Assembly (NCBI GenBank): GCA_945883425.1
Contig: CAMCXM010000020.1
Span: forward strand, 1 to 34,933
Length of the DNA stretch: 34,933 nucleotides
DNA from: Spirosoma fluviale
Lineage (GTDB): Bacteria; Bacteroidota; Bacteroidia; Cytophagales; Flexibacteraceae
Direction: 5' to 3'
Positions 14,140 through 23,348 of the stretch are shown here, one piece after another. The notes under the pieces are model-generated. The model made no database searches, had not been told where the DNA came from, and was given only the letters and a program-made list of their open reading frames with translations. Every line of letters starts with the position of its first letter. The stretch's first letter is position 1. A program made the position numbers and the translations under genes.

Positions 14140-14290
14140 TAAGGTAGATTAAGAGTTTTGAAAAAAGTGGAGGAGGATTCTGAAAATGGATTTGGGCAAA
14201 CGGGGATAAAGTCGGTTTTTCGCAGGCGATTTGGAAGGATACCGTCCGTTAAAAAAGCGGCGTCCTGACAACCGAAACCGAGCATACACC

Positions 14291-15049
14291 ATGGCACACG
14301 TTACCTCCACACTTGTCCGGGAAGGAATCCTGGAAATCGAATTTTTCCACGAAGCACAGAACTCGCTTCCATCTGATATTCTCAACCAACTGGCACAACA
14401 CATCCGGGAAGCCGGTTACCGTCCTGAAATCAATGTGGTGATCCTGAAAAGTGGCGGCGACCGGACTTTCTGTGCCGGGGCCAGCTTTACAGAACTCATT
14501 TCCATTCAGGATCTTGACGGCGGACAGCAGTTCTTTTCCGGATTTGCCCATGTGATCAATGCCATCCGCACCTGCGGAAAGATGGTGATCGGTCGTGTGC
14601 AGGGAAAAGCAATTGGCGGTGGAGTCGGATTGGCTTCAGCTGTCGATTATTGTTTTGCCACCCGTCAGGCCGCTGTGAAACTGAGTGAACTGGCGGTTGG
14701 CATCGGACCGTTTGTGGTGGGTCCGGCGGTTCAGCGCAAAGTGGGCTTGTCGGCTTTTTCACAAATGACGCTCAATGCGACGGAGCTGTATTCCGCAGAC
14801 TGGGCCAAAGAAAAAGGGTTGTATGCCGATGTGTTTGACACCATCGAAGAAATGGACGGAGCCGTGAACACCCTTGCCGACAAACTAAACGCCTCCAATC
14901 CTGAAGCGCTCCAATTATTGAAAGGCATTTTCTGGGAAGGCACCGAACATTGGGACAAACTGTTGTTCGACCGGGCCGGTATGAGCGGAAAACTGGTTTT
15001 GTCGGATTTTACAAAACATGCACTGGCAAAATTTGCCGTGAAGAGCTGA
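14291..15049 (+). CDS. Enoyl-CoA hydratase/isomerase family protein (crotonase fold)
   Basis: A 252-residue crotonase. The oxyanion hole is formed by CAGAS (61-65) and GGGVGLA (109-115). Of the two catalytic glutamates of rat crotonase, E164 is kept as Glu133 (VKLSEL) but the E144 position is Gly113, with the expected 20-residue spacing. A one-glutamate active site is more typical of isomerases and other non-hydratase members, so plain hydratase activity is doubtful. ATG 14291 is chosen because the upstream 20 codons do not fit the family. It could act in phenylacetate catabolism with PaaZ (PaaG-like isomerase), but about 3 kb lies between them and this is only a suggestion. Confidence 0.82.
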   Translation: MAHVTSTLVREGILEIEFFHEAQNSLPSDILNQLAQHIREAGYRPEINVVILKSGGDRTFCAGASFTELISIQDLDGGQQFFSGFAHVINAIRTCGKMVIGRVQGKAIGGGVGLASAVDYCFATRQAAVKLSELAVGIGPFVVGPAVQRKVGLSAFSQMTLNATELYSADWAKEKGLYADVFDTIEEMDGAVNTLADKLNASNPEALQLLKGIFWEGTEHWDKLLFDRAGMSGKLVLSDFTKHALAKFAVKS

Positions 15050-15100
15050 AACAGCCCGAACTGAGTCTTATTTCTTTTGGATAGAGGTCTGTAAGGAAGT

Positions 15101-15646
15101 CTACTTTTTTTGCCAAAGACTTTTTAGTTCAACCTCCTCATCCGGAGTGATGGTACCTTGGTATCTTTTAGTTGCCAATTCTCCTTCACGAGGTTGATTT
15201 CGAAATCGAAACTGAATGAGGTTTTCAGTGGGAACCATATACATCAGGAAGGTAAGCAACGTGAAGATGACAAATCGGATTTTCATGGCTTTGTAGTAAC
15301 CAACCATCTCGTCTTTGGATTTCAGACTCATCCACCAGATCAAAACGGTTACGGAAGGTACAAGCACGCAGGAAACCATAAACATAGGCTGATCGCCGGG
15401 CCAAAACGTAGTTTTAAAAAGTAGGACCACCATCACCAGACTCGCAATTATTCCGGAAACGATGCTCAAAAACAAATTCTGATTTTTCAGTTCCCCGTCT
15501 GCCAAAAAATAAAATCCTCCAGGAAAATAGAGGAGAGACAGCGTGCTAATCGTGAGAACAGAAAAGGGGCCACCCTCTTCTACATCACTATAATACAAAA
15601 CCAATGACAACAGGACCAGGATTGCGAGGGACTTCTCAACTTTCAT
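15101..15646 (-). CDS. Small integral membrane protein, unknown
   Basis: A 181-residue protein with about five hydrophobic segments (near residues 5-18, 30-48, 58-78, 88-108, 122-140) and a charged C-terminal tail (RNQPREGELATKRYQGTITP, then EEVELKSLWQKK). I do not recognise the family. It begins about 105 bases downstream of the next membrane protein gene on the same strand, so the two may be co-transcribed. It is convergent with the crotonase gene. Confidence 0.65.
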   Translation of the reverse strand: MKVEKSLAILVLLSLVLYYSDVEEGGPFSVLTISTLSLLYFPGGFYFLADGELKNQNLFLSIVSGIIASLVMVVLLFKTTFWPGDQPMFMVSCVLVPSVTVLIWWMSLKSKDEMVGYYKAMKIRFVIFTLLTFLMYMVPTENLIQFRFRNQPREGELATKRYQGTITPDEEVELKSLWQKK

Positions 15647-15751
15647 GAATTTAGAAATAGGTTAAAACAGCAATCATACTGATTTAAAATCTTTTGCAGA
15701 AATCCCGGAAATACGAAAGTCAGAATTCTGGTTAGATCTATGAAAAAGACA

Positions 15752-16228
15752 TCACTCCTTCCGTTCTGATTCAGACGGTGTTGGCGCTCCTGAACGGATT
15801 TCGGCATGTCGAATTTCGCCCCCACTGGTTCCTGTTTTCTGCGCAAGGAAAAATACAGCAAGGCAAAAGCCGAGCGTTATAAAAGTGAGGATTTTAGAAA
15901 AGGACTTCTGTTTCCAGTTCGCCCATAAACCTAGTAAAGATAGAGCACCAAGCATATAAGAAAGTACCGCAAAGGTTTCCGCAATCTCTTCGTGTTCGTG
16001 GATGATGGCATGTCCGATTCCTGGCAAATCTTCTACCATTTCTTCGGCACCTTCACCTGAGAAAAAAGCGGGCATGGTCAAAATGGCACCCAGGATAAAA
16101 ACACAGTAAGCGGTACGCTTTACAATTTCGGATCGAAGGAGGATACCACCGATCATGATGAGAAATCCAACAAACGGAATAATGATGGGGAGATGATTAA
16201 AAAGAAGGTGGTCGTGTGCTTCGTTCAT
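15752..16228 (-). CDS. DUF2231-like membrane protein
   Basis: A 158-residue protein with four hydrophobic segments. The start at ATG 16228 gives MNEAHDHLLFNHLPIIIPFV; the frame is open further upstream but that part is not membrane-protein-like. Conserved-looking histidines near the membrane face (H5, H7, H12) and the segment FSGEGAEEMVEDLPGIGHAI followed by IHEHEEIAE resemble the DUF2231 group, which has been suggested to bind haem or another cofactor. The function is unproven. Confidence 0.65.
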   Translation of the reverse strand: MNEAHDHLLFNHLPIIIPFVGFLIMIGGILLRSEIVKRTAYCVFILGAILTMPAFFSGEGAEEMVEDLPGIGHAIIHEHEEIAETFAVLSYMLGALSLLGLWANWKQKSFSKILTFITLGFCLAVFFLAQKTGTSGGEIRHAEIRSGAPTPSESERKE

Positions 16229-16403
16229 ATTCTGGCCAATAAAATTAGAAAATAAATATTGAAGAAAAAATCCAAAATAACCATAGGCCAATCGGTATTT
16301 CCAAAACCTTTGCAACAAGTCTGGCTGTGAATATATAGGCAAAAACCGAAAGCCGGTAAGCTCAAAGTCCTTTGAATAGGGATAACACAATAAACTGACT
16401 GAA

Positions 16404-16471
16404 TTTCAAATTGGTATGCATACGAATTCGGAATTGGTTTGAGTGGTTTCATTGAAGTAAATGGACATTTG
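16404..16471 (+). promoter_or_regulatory. Upstream region of the large T9SS protein gene
   Basis: It contains the 16-base string TTTCAAATTGGTATGC (16404-16419), repeated exactly at 25068-25083 ahead of another T9SS gene, and a promoter-like TTTG (16438-16441) followed after 22 bases by GACATTTG (16464-16471). Confidence 0.4.
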
Positions 16472-16491
16472 AATCCTCATTCGTTTTCCAT

Positions 16492-19400
16492 ATGATACCA
16501 TTTTACCAAAAAACCAATTCCTCTTACAACCTAAATGCCTTGCGAGGCAAAGGTATTGGATTGATCTCCAGCTTGCTGGCAGTCGTATTTTTCACTTGTG
16601 GCTTTAATGAAGTGAATGCGCAGGTGCTGCTTTCCGCTCCGGTGAATACCACGGAAAACTTCAACACCATGGCAGGAACCACGACACTACCTGCCAACTG
16701 GAAGTTCAGCCATACATTCCAGCGTGCCACTACAGGTGCCAATGTTGGAAGTGTGGTGCCCAATACCAATACAGCTAACGTAGCAGTCGGAATGGCGGTT
16801 ACCGGAACTGGTGTTCCAGCTAATTCATTGGTGGCATCGTTTGTTACAAATACGTCTGTTACACTGACTACCTCACCTGCCAATGGGGCCATTGCCTCGG
16901 GTGCAACCTTAACTTATAATTGCGGCAACACAGTAACTTTTGCTACGACTGCAGTTACTACCGCAAGCACAACGGTAACGGTTGCTTCTACTGCAGCTTT
17001 ATATGCCGGTATGACTGTCGCAGTAACCAGCACAAGTGCACAATTGGGCACTATTGCTTCGATTACCAACGCCACCCAATTTGAGCTTAGTTCAGCAACA
17101 ACCATTGCTTCTGGTGTTAACCTGACATTTACCAATGTAACCTGGTCCAATGCAGGCAACGTTACAACTGTAGGAAATGCTACAACGGCCGCATCAGGTG
17201 GAAGTGCCACTGGCAGAAGTTACAACTACAGAGACAGTACAGCAGGTGGTGACAGAGCCATCGGTATGCAAGGTGGTCCAGCCTATGCAACTCCACAAAG
17301 CATCATGGTGAATTACAGAAACAACAGTGCCATCACCATGACAGCTCTGAAACTGAGTTATAAAATGGAACGGTACAGAAGATCCGTTTCTTCCGCTTCT
17401 GTTGATTTCTATTGGTCAACCAATGGCAGCACATGGACTTTGGTACCCGCCGGAAGTATTACTTCAGCCGAGTTACCAGCGCACACCAATTCCCAGTTTA
17501 CATTTAACTTCGCTGCCGGAGCACCACAGCTTGCCATCAATAAAACGGTAAACATTACCGGATTATCCATTCCTACAAACGGGGATATTTACATCCGCTG
17601 GAACATTAACTTAACAAGTTCCAACTCTCAGGGTATTGCCATTGATGAAGTGGTTGCCAATCCTTCTCTTCCTTGTGCTGAGCCAACCAACTCTCCAACG
17701 GCTCTAACGTTCCCAAGCATCGGTACAGGTTCTATTTCAGGTTCCTTCACCGCTGCAGTTGCGGGAGTTACACCGCCAAACTCATATCTGGTGGTTCGTT
17801 ATCCTGCCGGAAGTGCCGTAACCAATCCGGTAGATTCCGTTGCCTATATCAGTGGCAACACGTTGGGATTAGGAACGGTCGTGCAGTCTTCTGCAGGTAC
17901 CAGTTTCACCGCTTCAGGCCTGGCTACGACAACGTCATATGATTTTTATGTTTATTCATTAACCAACACTTCATGTTCGGGACCAAAATATAAGTTGACT
18001 CCCCTATCAGGAAGTGCAACCACTTTGGGATGTGGTTCTTTTGGCGCCATCATTACCATCGACGCTTTTGCTACCCCTTCTTTCGGAACCGTTTATAACA
18101 AAATAGGAGACGCACTCAATGACCTTTCGGGTTGCCCTGTAACTCAACCAACGGTTATTGAATTACAAAGCAATTATGTAAGTACAGGTGAACCACAATT
18201 GGTTTTGGGAGCTTTCACAGGTATGAGCGCAACAAATACTGTCACCATACGACCTGCTGCCGGCGCAACCAATCTGGTTATTTCCGGAGCGCTGGTGGGT
18301 ATTCCTGTTATGGATATCAATGCGGGAAGCTGGTGGAGAGTTGATGGAAGAGCGGGTGGCGTTGGAACGACCCAGAATCTGACGATTATGAATACAGACA
18401 ACACAGCGGTTGGAGCATCTGCTGTTCGCCTCATCAATGGAGCGCAGAACAACGTGATTACCTATTGCAAAGTTCGGAGTTCAAACATTGGCGTGGCCGG
18501 TGGATCCATTAACTTCAATTCCGGGACGGTATCAAATGGTAACAGCAACAATACCGTTTCCTTCTGCGATGTGTATAGCAGCCCATCGGGCACACCCAAT
18601 GTTGGTATTGGTTCGGTTGGTTTAAATACGGCCAACGACAACAATACCATCCAGTCTAACAAGATTTATGACTTTTTCAATGCCGCCGGTAATACATACG
18701 GTCTTTATATTTCAGATCTGAACACAAACTGGACCGTTAACGGGAACAGTTTCTATCAAACTTCGCCAAGGATTTTAACCGGAGGCGCTGCTGACCGGAT
18801 TTTCTCACCCATTGGTATCAGTCCTACCACAGCTTCTACTGTGACCGGTTTAAGTTTTACAGGAAACTCTATTGGCGGAACCGCTCCCAGTTGCGGAGGC
18901 GGACCAATGACCATTTCAGACAATGGCACAGCAACCCTGGTTCTAAGGGCCATTTTTGCGCAGGTTGGAACAGCTACAGCTACAAGCTTCCAGGGCAATA
19001 TCATACGGAACATCGCCATGACCAGCTCGAGTACATCAACCAATCAATCGCTGATTTCAGCGGTAACCGGTTCATTTAATATTGGGAATTCCACACCCAA
19101 TGTTCTTGGCAATAGTACAGGCACAGGTAGTGTTGCATTTACACAAACCACGGCCAGCACAGCTCCACGATTCAGTGCGATTCTTGCCGGAACCGGAACT
19201 CCGGGCACCATGGTCATTTCTGACAACAGCATTGGTTCTATAACCGTTTCAAACTCCAGCACAGGAAGGGTTGAAATGGCTGGAATTTATGCACAGGGTC
19301 CTGCTACTTCCTACACCATTTCAGGAAACAACATTGGAAGTTCTTCAACGGCCAATTCTATGCAAAACAATACGACAAGTGATTCGTATGGGATTTATTC

Positions 19401-22400
19401 CACTTCAACCGCTACCAACAGTAATTCAATTACAAACAATTCAGTAGCAAATCTGTCTTCAAACGGAACGCTGTATGGTGTGAGATCGGATGGAGGAACA
19501 AATACAATTTCTACAAACACCATTCAGGATTGCAATTCAGCTACCAATGATGTTTGGGGAATCAACACTGGTTCGGCTACCATAAACAATACAATTTCTG
19601 GCAACACCATCTTTAACCTGACAACGGGAGCAAGAGCATTGGGTATCAGAACAGATGGAGGTGTGAATACCATTTCAAACAATACCATCCGTAACAACTC
19701 GTCTTCTTCAGCGACCAGTTTAACCAGTGCCATTGGTATCTGGATGGCTTCAACAACTGCCGGACAAACCGCCACAGGAAATACGATTCACAGTCTTCAG
19801 AATACAACTCCAACCGCTGCTACTGCCACGGCTCAAGGGATTTACTACACCGGCCCAACCTCCGGTACCAATGTGATTGAACGAAACCTCATTCACAGTT
19901 TAAGTCTTTCCACATCATCAACTTCAGGAGCCATTTATGGAATCCGGGTTTTAACAGGTGTTTTTCCTGTCAATATCCAGAACAATATGGTTCGATTGGG
20001 AATTGATGCGGCAGGAGCTGATATAACCACAGGATATGCCATTTACGGAATCGGAAATGCAAGTACTGGTACAACCAACCACTATTTTAATACTTTGTAT
20101 GTTGGTGGAAGTGGTGTTACCGGAACTACCTCAAATACCATAGCCATGTTGGCTTCAGGTGCTTTGAACACAAGGGCCTTCCAGAACAATATTCTGGTAA
20201 ACTCCCGCGATGGAGGTGCTACGGGTAACCACTACAGCTTTCAGATTGGCGGCACAGGTGTGAATCCAGCTGGGTTGACCATGAACTACAATCTTTACCA
20301 GACAACAGGATCAAACGGATTCATCGGTTCGTATAATGCTGCTAACCTGACAGATCTCACCGCAGTTCAAACCTCAGTTGGTCAGAATGCAAATTCGTAT
20401 GTATGCGACCCACAACTCATCAATCCAGATGGCAATGCGGCTACCGTAGATCTTCACATTCAAGCACCTCCGGTTAAAACCTTAATTGAGTCCAATGGAT
20501 TGGTGATCGGTGGCATTACGCAGGATTTTGACGGACAAACCCGTTCTGCCCTCACACCAACTGATATCGGTGCGGATGCTGGAAACTTTACCATTCAAAC
20601 AGGTGGCTGTAACATCACCCTAACCTGGAATGGATCCTCAAGCAGTGCATGGAATACGCCCGCCAACTGGACACCATCCATTTCTCCGACGGTAACGACG
20701 CCCGTCATTATTCCTGGTGGTGTAACCCCTCAACCAGCTGTTACCGGAACTGTAAATGCATTGTCTGTTTCATTGACAGGAACTGCTGCTCCTTCTATCG
20801 GTGCAGGCGGAATCCTAAACATCAAAGGTGATGCCAGTGGGGTATCAACAGCTGCCATAACAGGTCTGGGTAAAGTAATTTTCAATGGTAATGTTCAACA
20901 AAATGTAACCGGAACATTCATTGTTTCCAATGTTGATTTCGCCAATACCACTGCACAAGGAGTTGTGGTTGGCTCAGGGTCTACCTTCCGTGTAGAACCC
21001 AATGCAGCCACCGGAACCGGACTTGTGACTTTCCTGAATAACAGTCGCCTGACCAACAACGGAAAATTCATTCTTGGTTCGAACGCCACCGCTACCGCCA
21101 AAATCGGGCAGATGCCGGCAACCTCGTTCATCACTGGTGACGTTACAATGGAACGCTATCTTCCTTACACCACCGAAGCTGGCAACTGGTACTTTATCGG
21201 ATCAACTATGTCTGGTAAAAACTTCACCGATTTTGCTGATGACTTTGCCGTGACCGGACTCAGTTCAGGATTTGGACAGCAGGGTGGAGATATTATATCA
21301 AGTATTGAGCCTGAACGTTCTACCATTTTCAAATACGACGAAACGATCCACAACACTAGGGTTGACACTGTTCAGAAAATTGGATGGACCATCCCTGGAA
21401 ATGAAAACGTAACACCCGGAACAGGATACAGGGTTTATGTAAAATCCTATTCCAACGCATCACACAAAGTAGATATGGAAGGAACGTTTACTCAAGGCGA
21501 TGTGACATTCCCTGCTATTTCAAATACAGTTCTTGGAGCTTGTGTTCCGGCAACATTCCCTTGTAACGAGGTATCGAACAGAGGCTGGAATCTTCTTGCG
21601 AATCCATATCCATGTGACATTGACTGGGATGCTGCTGGTGCTGCCTGGACAAAACCTGCCCAAATGAGCAATGGCTGGTACCGATGGAATGCAACCGGTA
21701 ATGGCTATGGTGTCTATGCAACCGGAATCTACGCAGGTGCAACTCCAACTCCTTCTAATCCAAACATCATATCATCCAGCCAGTCATTTTTCGTGAAAGT
21801 GAACACAGCCGGATCCTATTCTCTAAGTGTGAAAGAACTGGCGAAATCCACATCCACCAACGGAACATTCCAACGTGTGAACACAGCCGAAGAGAAAATC
21901 CGCATTCATTTGACTCAGTCACAAAGCCAGAATGCATATGGATATGATGCTGTGATCCGTTTTGATGAATCTGCCACAGACGGAATCGATGATCAGTTTG
22001 ATTTCGCCAACCTTACCGGATCTCAGTTTCAGATTACGGTTCCGGTTGAAAACACCGCAATGTCGATTGCCACTTTTGCACCGGTAACCGGCACCAAAGC
22101 CATTCCGCTTCACATCAATTATCAGAATGCCGCAGGAAATTTCATCATCCGTTTCTCTGAACTGGACGTGCTGTCTGAAAACCATCAGGTCTTTCTGAAA
22201 GACAATCTGCTGGGCACCATCACTCCGGTATCAAACCAATCGGAATATGCGTTTTCAAAAACAAACAATTCCGGAAACGAAGATCGATTTGAACTTGTAT
22301 TCTCCAACCAGTCGGTAACCGGAACATCGTCCATCCTGAATGGCGGATCTGTTCATGTGTTCCCGAATCCTTCTTCAAAAGGAACAGCCCTCACCATTGC

Positions 22401-22599
22401 CATTACCGGCATGGAATCAAATGTGGCCACGATTTCCATCTCCGACGCATTAGGACGGAATGTGATCTCCCGTAATTCTACCCTCAGTGCTGGTGGAACA
22501 ACAACAATTCAGATTCAGGAGAATCTTCCATCCGGTGTTTACATGGTGCAAACGACCTGCGGACAAACAACATCAACTCAAAAACTCATTATTAATTAA
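16492..22599 (+). CDS. Giant secreted beta-helix protein with T9SS sorting domain
   Basis: A 2035-residue exported protein. A signal peptide ends near residue 43 (CGFNEVNAQ). Two tandem repeats of about 60 residues follow (VGMAVTGTGVPANSLVAS; AALYAGMTVAVTS), inserted in a jelly-roll-like N-terminal domain (NFNTMAGTTTLPANWKF). A fibronectin-like stretch covers about 400-510. A long right-handed parallel beta-helix (roughly 520-1350) is visible as many N-x-I-x-x-N-x-I repeats such as TISNNTI and TISGNNIG. Later domains have the T9SS-cargo style (GDVTMERYLPY; RGWNLLANPYPCDIDWD), and the last 75 residues are a type A sorting domain (VHVFPNPSS ... LPSGVYMVQT ... KLIIN). It is probably anchored to or released from the cell surface; a glycan-related or adhesive role is possible but no catalytic residues can be assigned. 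Confidence 0.88.
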   Translation: MIPFYQKTNSSYNLNALRGKGIGLISSLLAVVFFTCGFNEVNAQVLLSAPVNTTENFNTMAGTTTLPANWKFSHTFQRATTGANVGSVVPNTNTANVAVGMAVTGTGVPANSLVASFVTNTSVTLTTSPANGAIASGATLTYNCGNTVTFATTAVTTASTTVTVASTAALYAGMTVAVTSTSAQLGTIASITNATQFELSSATTIASGVNLTFTNVTWSNAGNVTTVGNATTAASGGSATGRSYNYRDSTAGGDRAIGMQGGPAYATPQSIMVNYRNNSAITMTALKLSYKMERYRRSVSSASVDFYWSTNGSTWTLVPAGSITSAELPAHTNSQFTFNFAAGAPQLAINKTVNITGLSIPTNGDIYIRWNINLTSSNSQGIAIDEVVANPSLPCAEPTNSPTALTFPSIGTGSISGSFTAAVAGVTPPNSYLVVRYPAGSAVTNPVDSVAYISGNTLGLGTVVQSSAGTSFTASGLATTTSYDFYVYSLTNTSCSGPKYKLTPLSGSATTLGCGSFGAIITIDAFATPSFGTVYNKIGDALNDLSGCPVTQPTVIELQSNYVSTGEPQLVLGAFTGMSATNTVTIRPAAGATNLVISGALVGIPVMDINAGSWWRVDGRAGGVGTTQNLTIMNTDNTAVGASAVRLINGAQNNVITYCKVRSSNIGVAGGSINFNSGTVSNGNSNNTVSFCDVYSSPSGTPNVGIGSVGLNTANDNNTIQSNKIYDFFNAAGNTYGLYISDLNTNWTVNGNSFYQTSPRILTGGAADRIFSPIGISPTTASTVTGLSFTGNSIGGTAPSCGGGPMTISDNGTATLVLRAIFAQVGTATATSFQGNIIRNIAMTSSSTSTNQSLISAVTGSFNIGNSTPNVLGNSTGTGSVAFTQTTASTAPRFSAILAGTGTPGTMVISDNSIGSITVSNSSTGRVEMAGIYAQGPATSYTISGNNIGSSSTANSMQNNTTSDSYGIYSTSTATNSNSITNNSVANLSSNGTLYGVRSDGGTNTISTNTIQDCNSATNDVWGINTGSATINNTISGNTIFNLTTGARALGIRTDGGVNTISNNTIRNNSSSSATSLTSAIGIWMASTTAGQTATGNTIHSLQNTTPTAATATAQGIYYTGPTSGTNVIERNLIHSLSLSTSSTSGAIYGIRVLTGVFPVNIQNNMVRLGIDAAGADITTGYAIYGIGNASTGTTNHYFNTLYVGGSGVTGTTSNTIAMLASGALNTRAFQNNILVNSRDGGATGNHYSFQIGGTGVNPAGLTMNYNLYQTTGSNGFIGSYNAANLTDLTAVQTSVGQNANSYVCDPQLINPDGNAATVDLHIQAPPVKTLIESNGLVIGGITQDFDGQTRSALTPTDIGADAGNFTIQTGGCNITLTWNGSSSSAWNTPANWTPSISPTVTTPVIIPGGVTPQPAVTGTVNALSVSLTGTAAPSIGAGGILNIKGDASGVSTAAITGLGKVIFNGNVQQNVTGTFIVSNVDFANTTAQGVVVGSGSTFRVEPNAATGTGLVTFLNNSRLTNNGKFILGSNATATAKIGQMPATSFITGDVTMERYLPYTTEAGNWYFIGSTMSGKNFTDFADDFAVTGLSSGFGQQGGDIISSIEPERSTIFKYDETIHNTRVDTVQKIGWTIPGNENVTPGTGYRVYVKSYSNASHKVDMEGTFTQGDVTFPAISNTVLGACVPATFPCNEVSNRGWNLLANPYPCDIDWDAAGAAWTKPAQMSNGWYRWNATGNGYGVYATGIYAGATPTPSNPNIISSSQSFFVKVNTAGSYSLSVKELAKSTSTNGTFQRVNTAEEKIRIHLTQSQSQNAYGYDAVIRFDESATDGIDDQFDFANLTGSQFQITVPVENTAMSIATFAPVTGTKAIPLHINYQNAAGNFIIRFSELDVLSENHQVFLKDNLLGTITPVSNQSEYAFSKTNNSGNEDRFELVFSNQSVTGTSSILNGGSVHVFPNPSSKGTALTIAITGMESNVATISISDALGRNVISRNSTLSAGGTTTIQIQENLPSGVYMVQTTCGQTTSTQKLIIN

Positions 22600-22617
22600 C
22601 AGCTGATATAAAGACTG

Positions 22618-22653
22618 AAAAGGCCACTCTGGGTTCAGGGTGGCCTTTTTTTT
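22618..22653 (+). terminator. Rho-independent terminator of the giant T9SS gene
   Basis: A 10-bp stem, AAAAGGCCAC (22618-22627) with GTGGCCTTTT (22640-22649), has a 12-base loop and a run of eight T residues to 22653. It begins 19 bases after the stop codon. Confidence 0.9.
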
Positions 22654-22699
22654 ATGGATGTCTCAACGACATTAATACCAGATTATGCAGTAGGATGTA

Positions 22700-22837
22700 A
22701 ATGATTGATTTTCTATGCTTTACAACCTCACCTAAATCCTCCCGAAGCCAGTTCGGGACAGGTCCTCCAAGGTAGAGGACGAAAGGTGAAAATCAATCAT
22801 TTATGAACCAAAAGCTTTTTCTATTGCGGAATTTGGG
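22700..22837. repeat. Dispersed repeat family C, copy 2
   Basis: A perfect 14-bp inverted repeat, AATGATTGATTTTC (22700-22713) with GAAAATCAATCATT (22788-22801), encloses two smaller hairpins, CCCGAA/TTCGGG (22741-22757) and GTCCTC/GAGGAC (22762-22780). The tail 22785-22837 is nearly identical to 12891-12943. The element ends exactly at the stop codon of the next minus-strand gene. Confidence 0.8.
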
Positions 22838-23257
22838 TTAGTACCAGTATAAAGTGAGGTAATCCTTCCCACCAGAAGAACCGGCCAGTCGCTCGAGCCG
22901 AACCTGATCAGAAAGGATTTCAACCGCCTCCCAGCTTCCGTTCAACTGACTGAACACCTGCGTCGATCCATAATCAAAATAAAGAATCGATTTATTTCCC
23001 GACGTTACACTTCCCCAATTACCAGGTGTTGTTTCCGAACCTTTGATGGCATTCACCAATCCATCCCTGACAAACTGAAACCGGTAACCGGAAAACTGAT
23101 AAACACGATCATTCCCGTTCACTTGTAGAAAATTGACCACCCAATCCCGTTGAGGAAGATAACTTTGAAATACGCCGGAAGGCACAATGTTATTCCCGTC
23201 CCGGGAGCATCCGGTGAGAGTAAGCAGGCAAATGGCAAACAGAAAAAGTGATTTCAT
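22838..23257 (-). CDS. Small lipoprotein, unknown
   Basis: A 139-residue protein with a signal peptide and lipobox (MKSLFLFAICLLTLTGC, then SRDGNN). The mature part is beta-rich with aromatic residues (RDWVVNFLQVNG, YRFQFVRDG, KSILYFDYG, YLTLYWY), like many small lipocalin-type lipoproteins of Bacteroidota, but no family is recognised. The gene lies 91 bases downstream of the MocR-like regulator gene on the same strand. A promoter-like TTTG-N18-TAGATTCG lies in that gap. Its stop codon touches repeat family C. Confidence 0.7.
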   Translation of the reverse strand: MKSLFLFAICLLTLTGCSRDGNNIVPSGVFQSYLPQRDWVVNFLQVNGNDRVYQFSGYRFQFVRDGLVNAIKGSETTPGNWGSVTSGNKSILYFDYGSTQVFSQLNGSWEAVEILSDQVRLERLAGSSGGKDYLTLYWY

Positions 23258-23348
23258 GAACGTTGAATGAAATGCGAATCTACACGATCTGTCCGTTTCA
23301 AACCGGATTCCAATTTAGATGGAAAATAAAGTCAGCTCGAACAGATGC

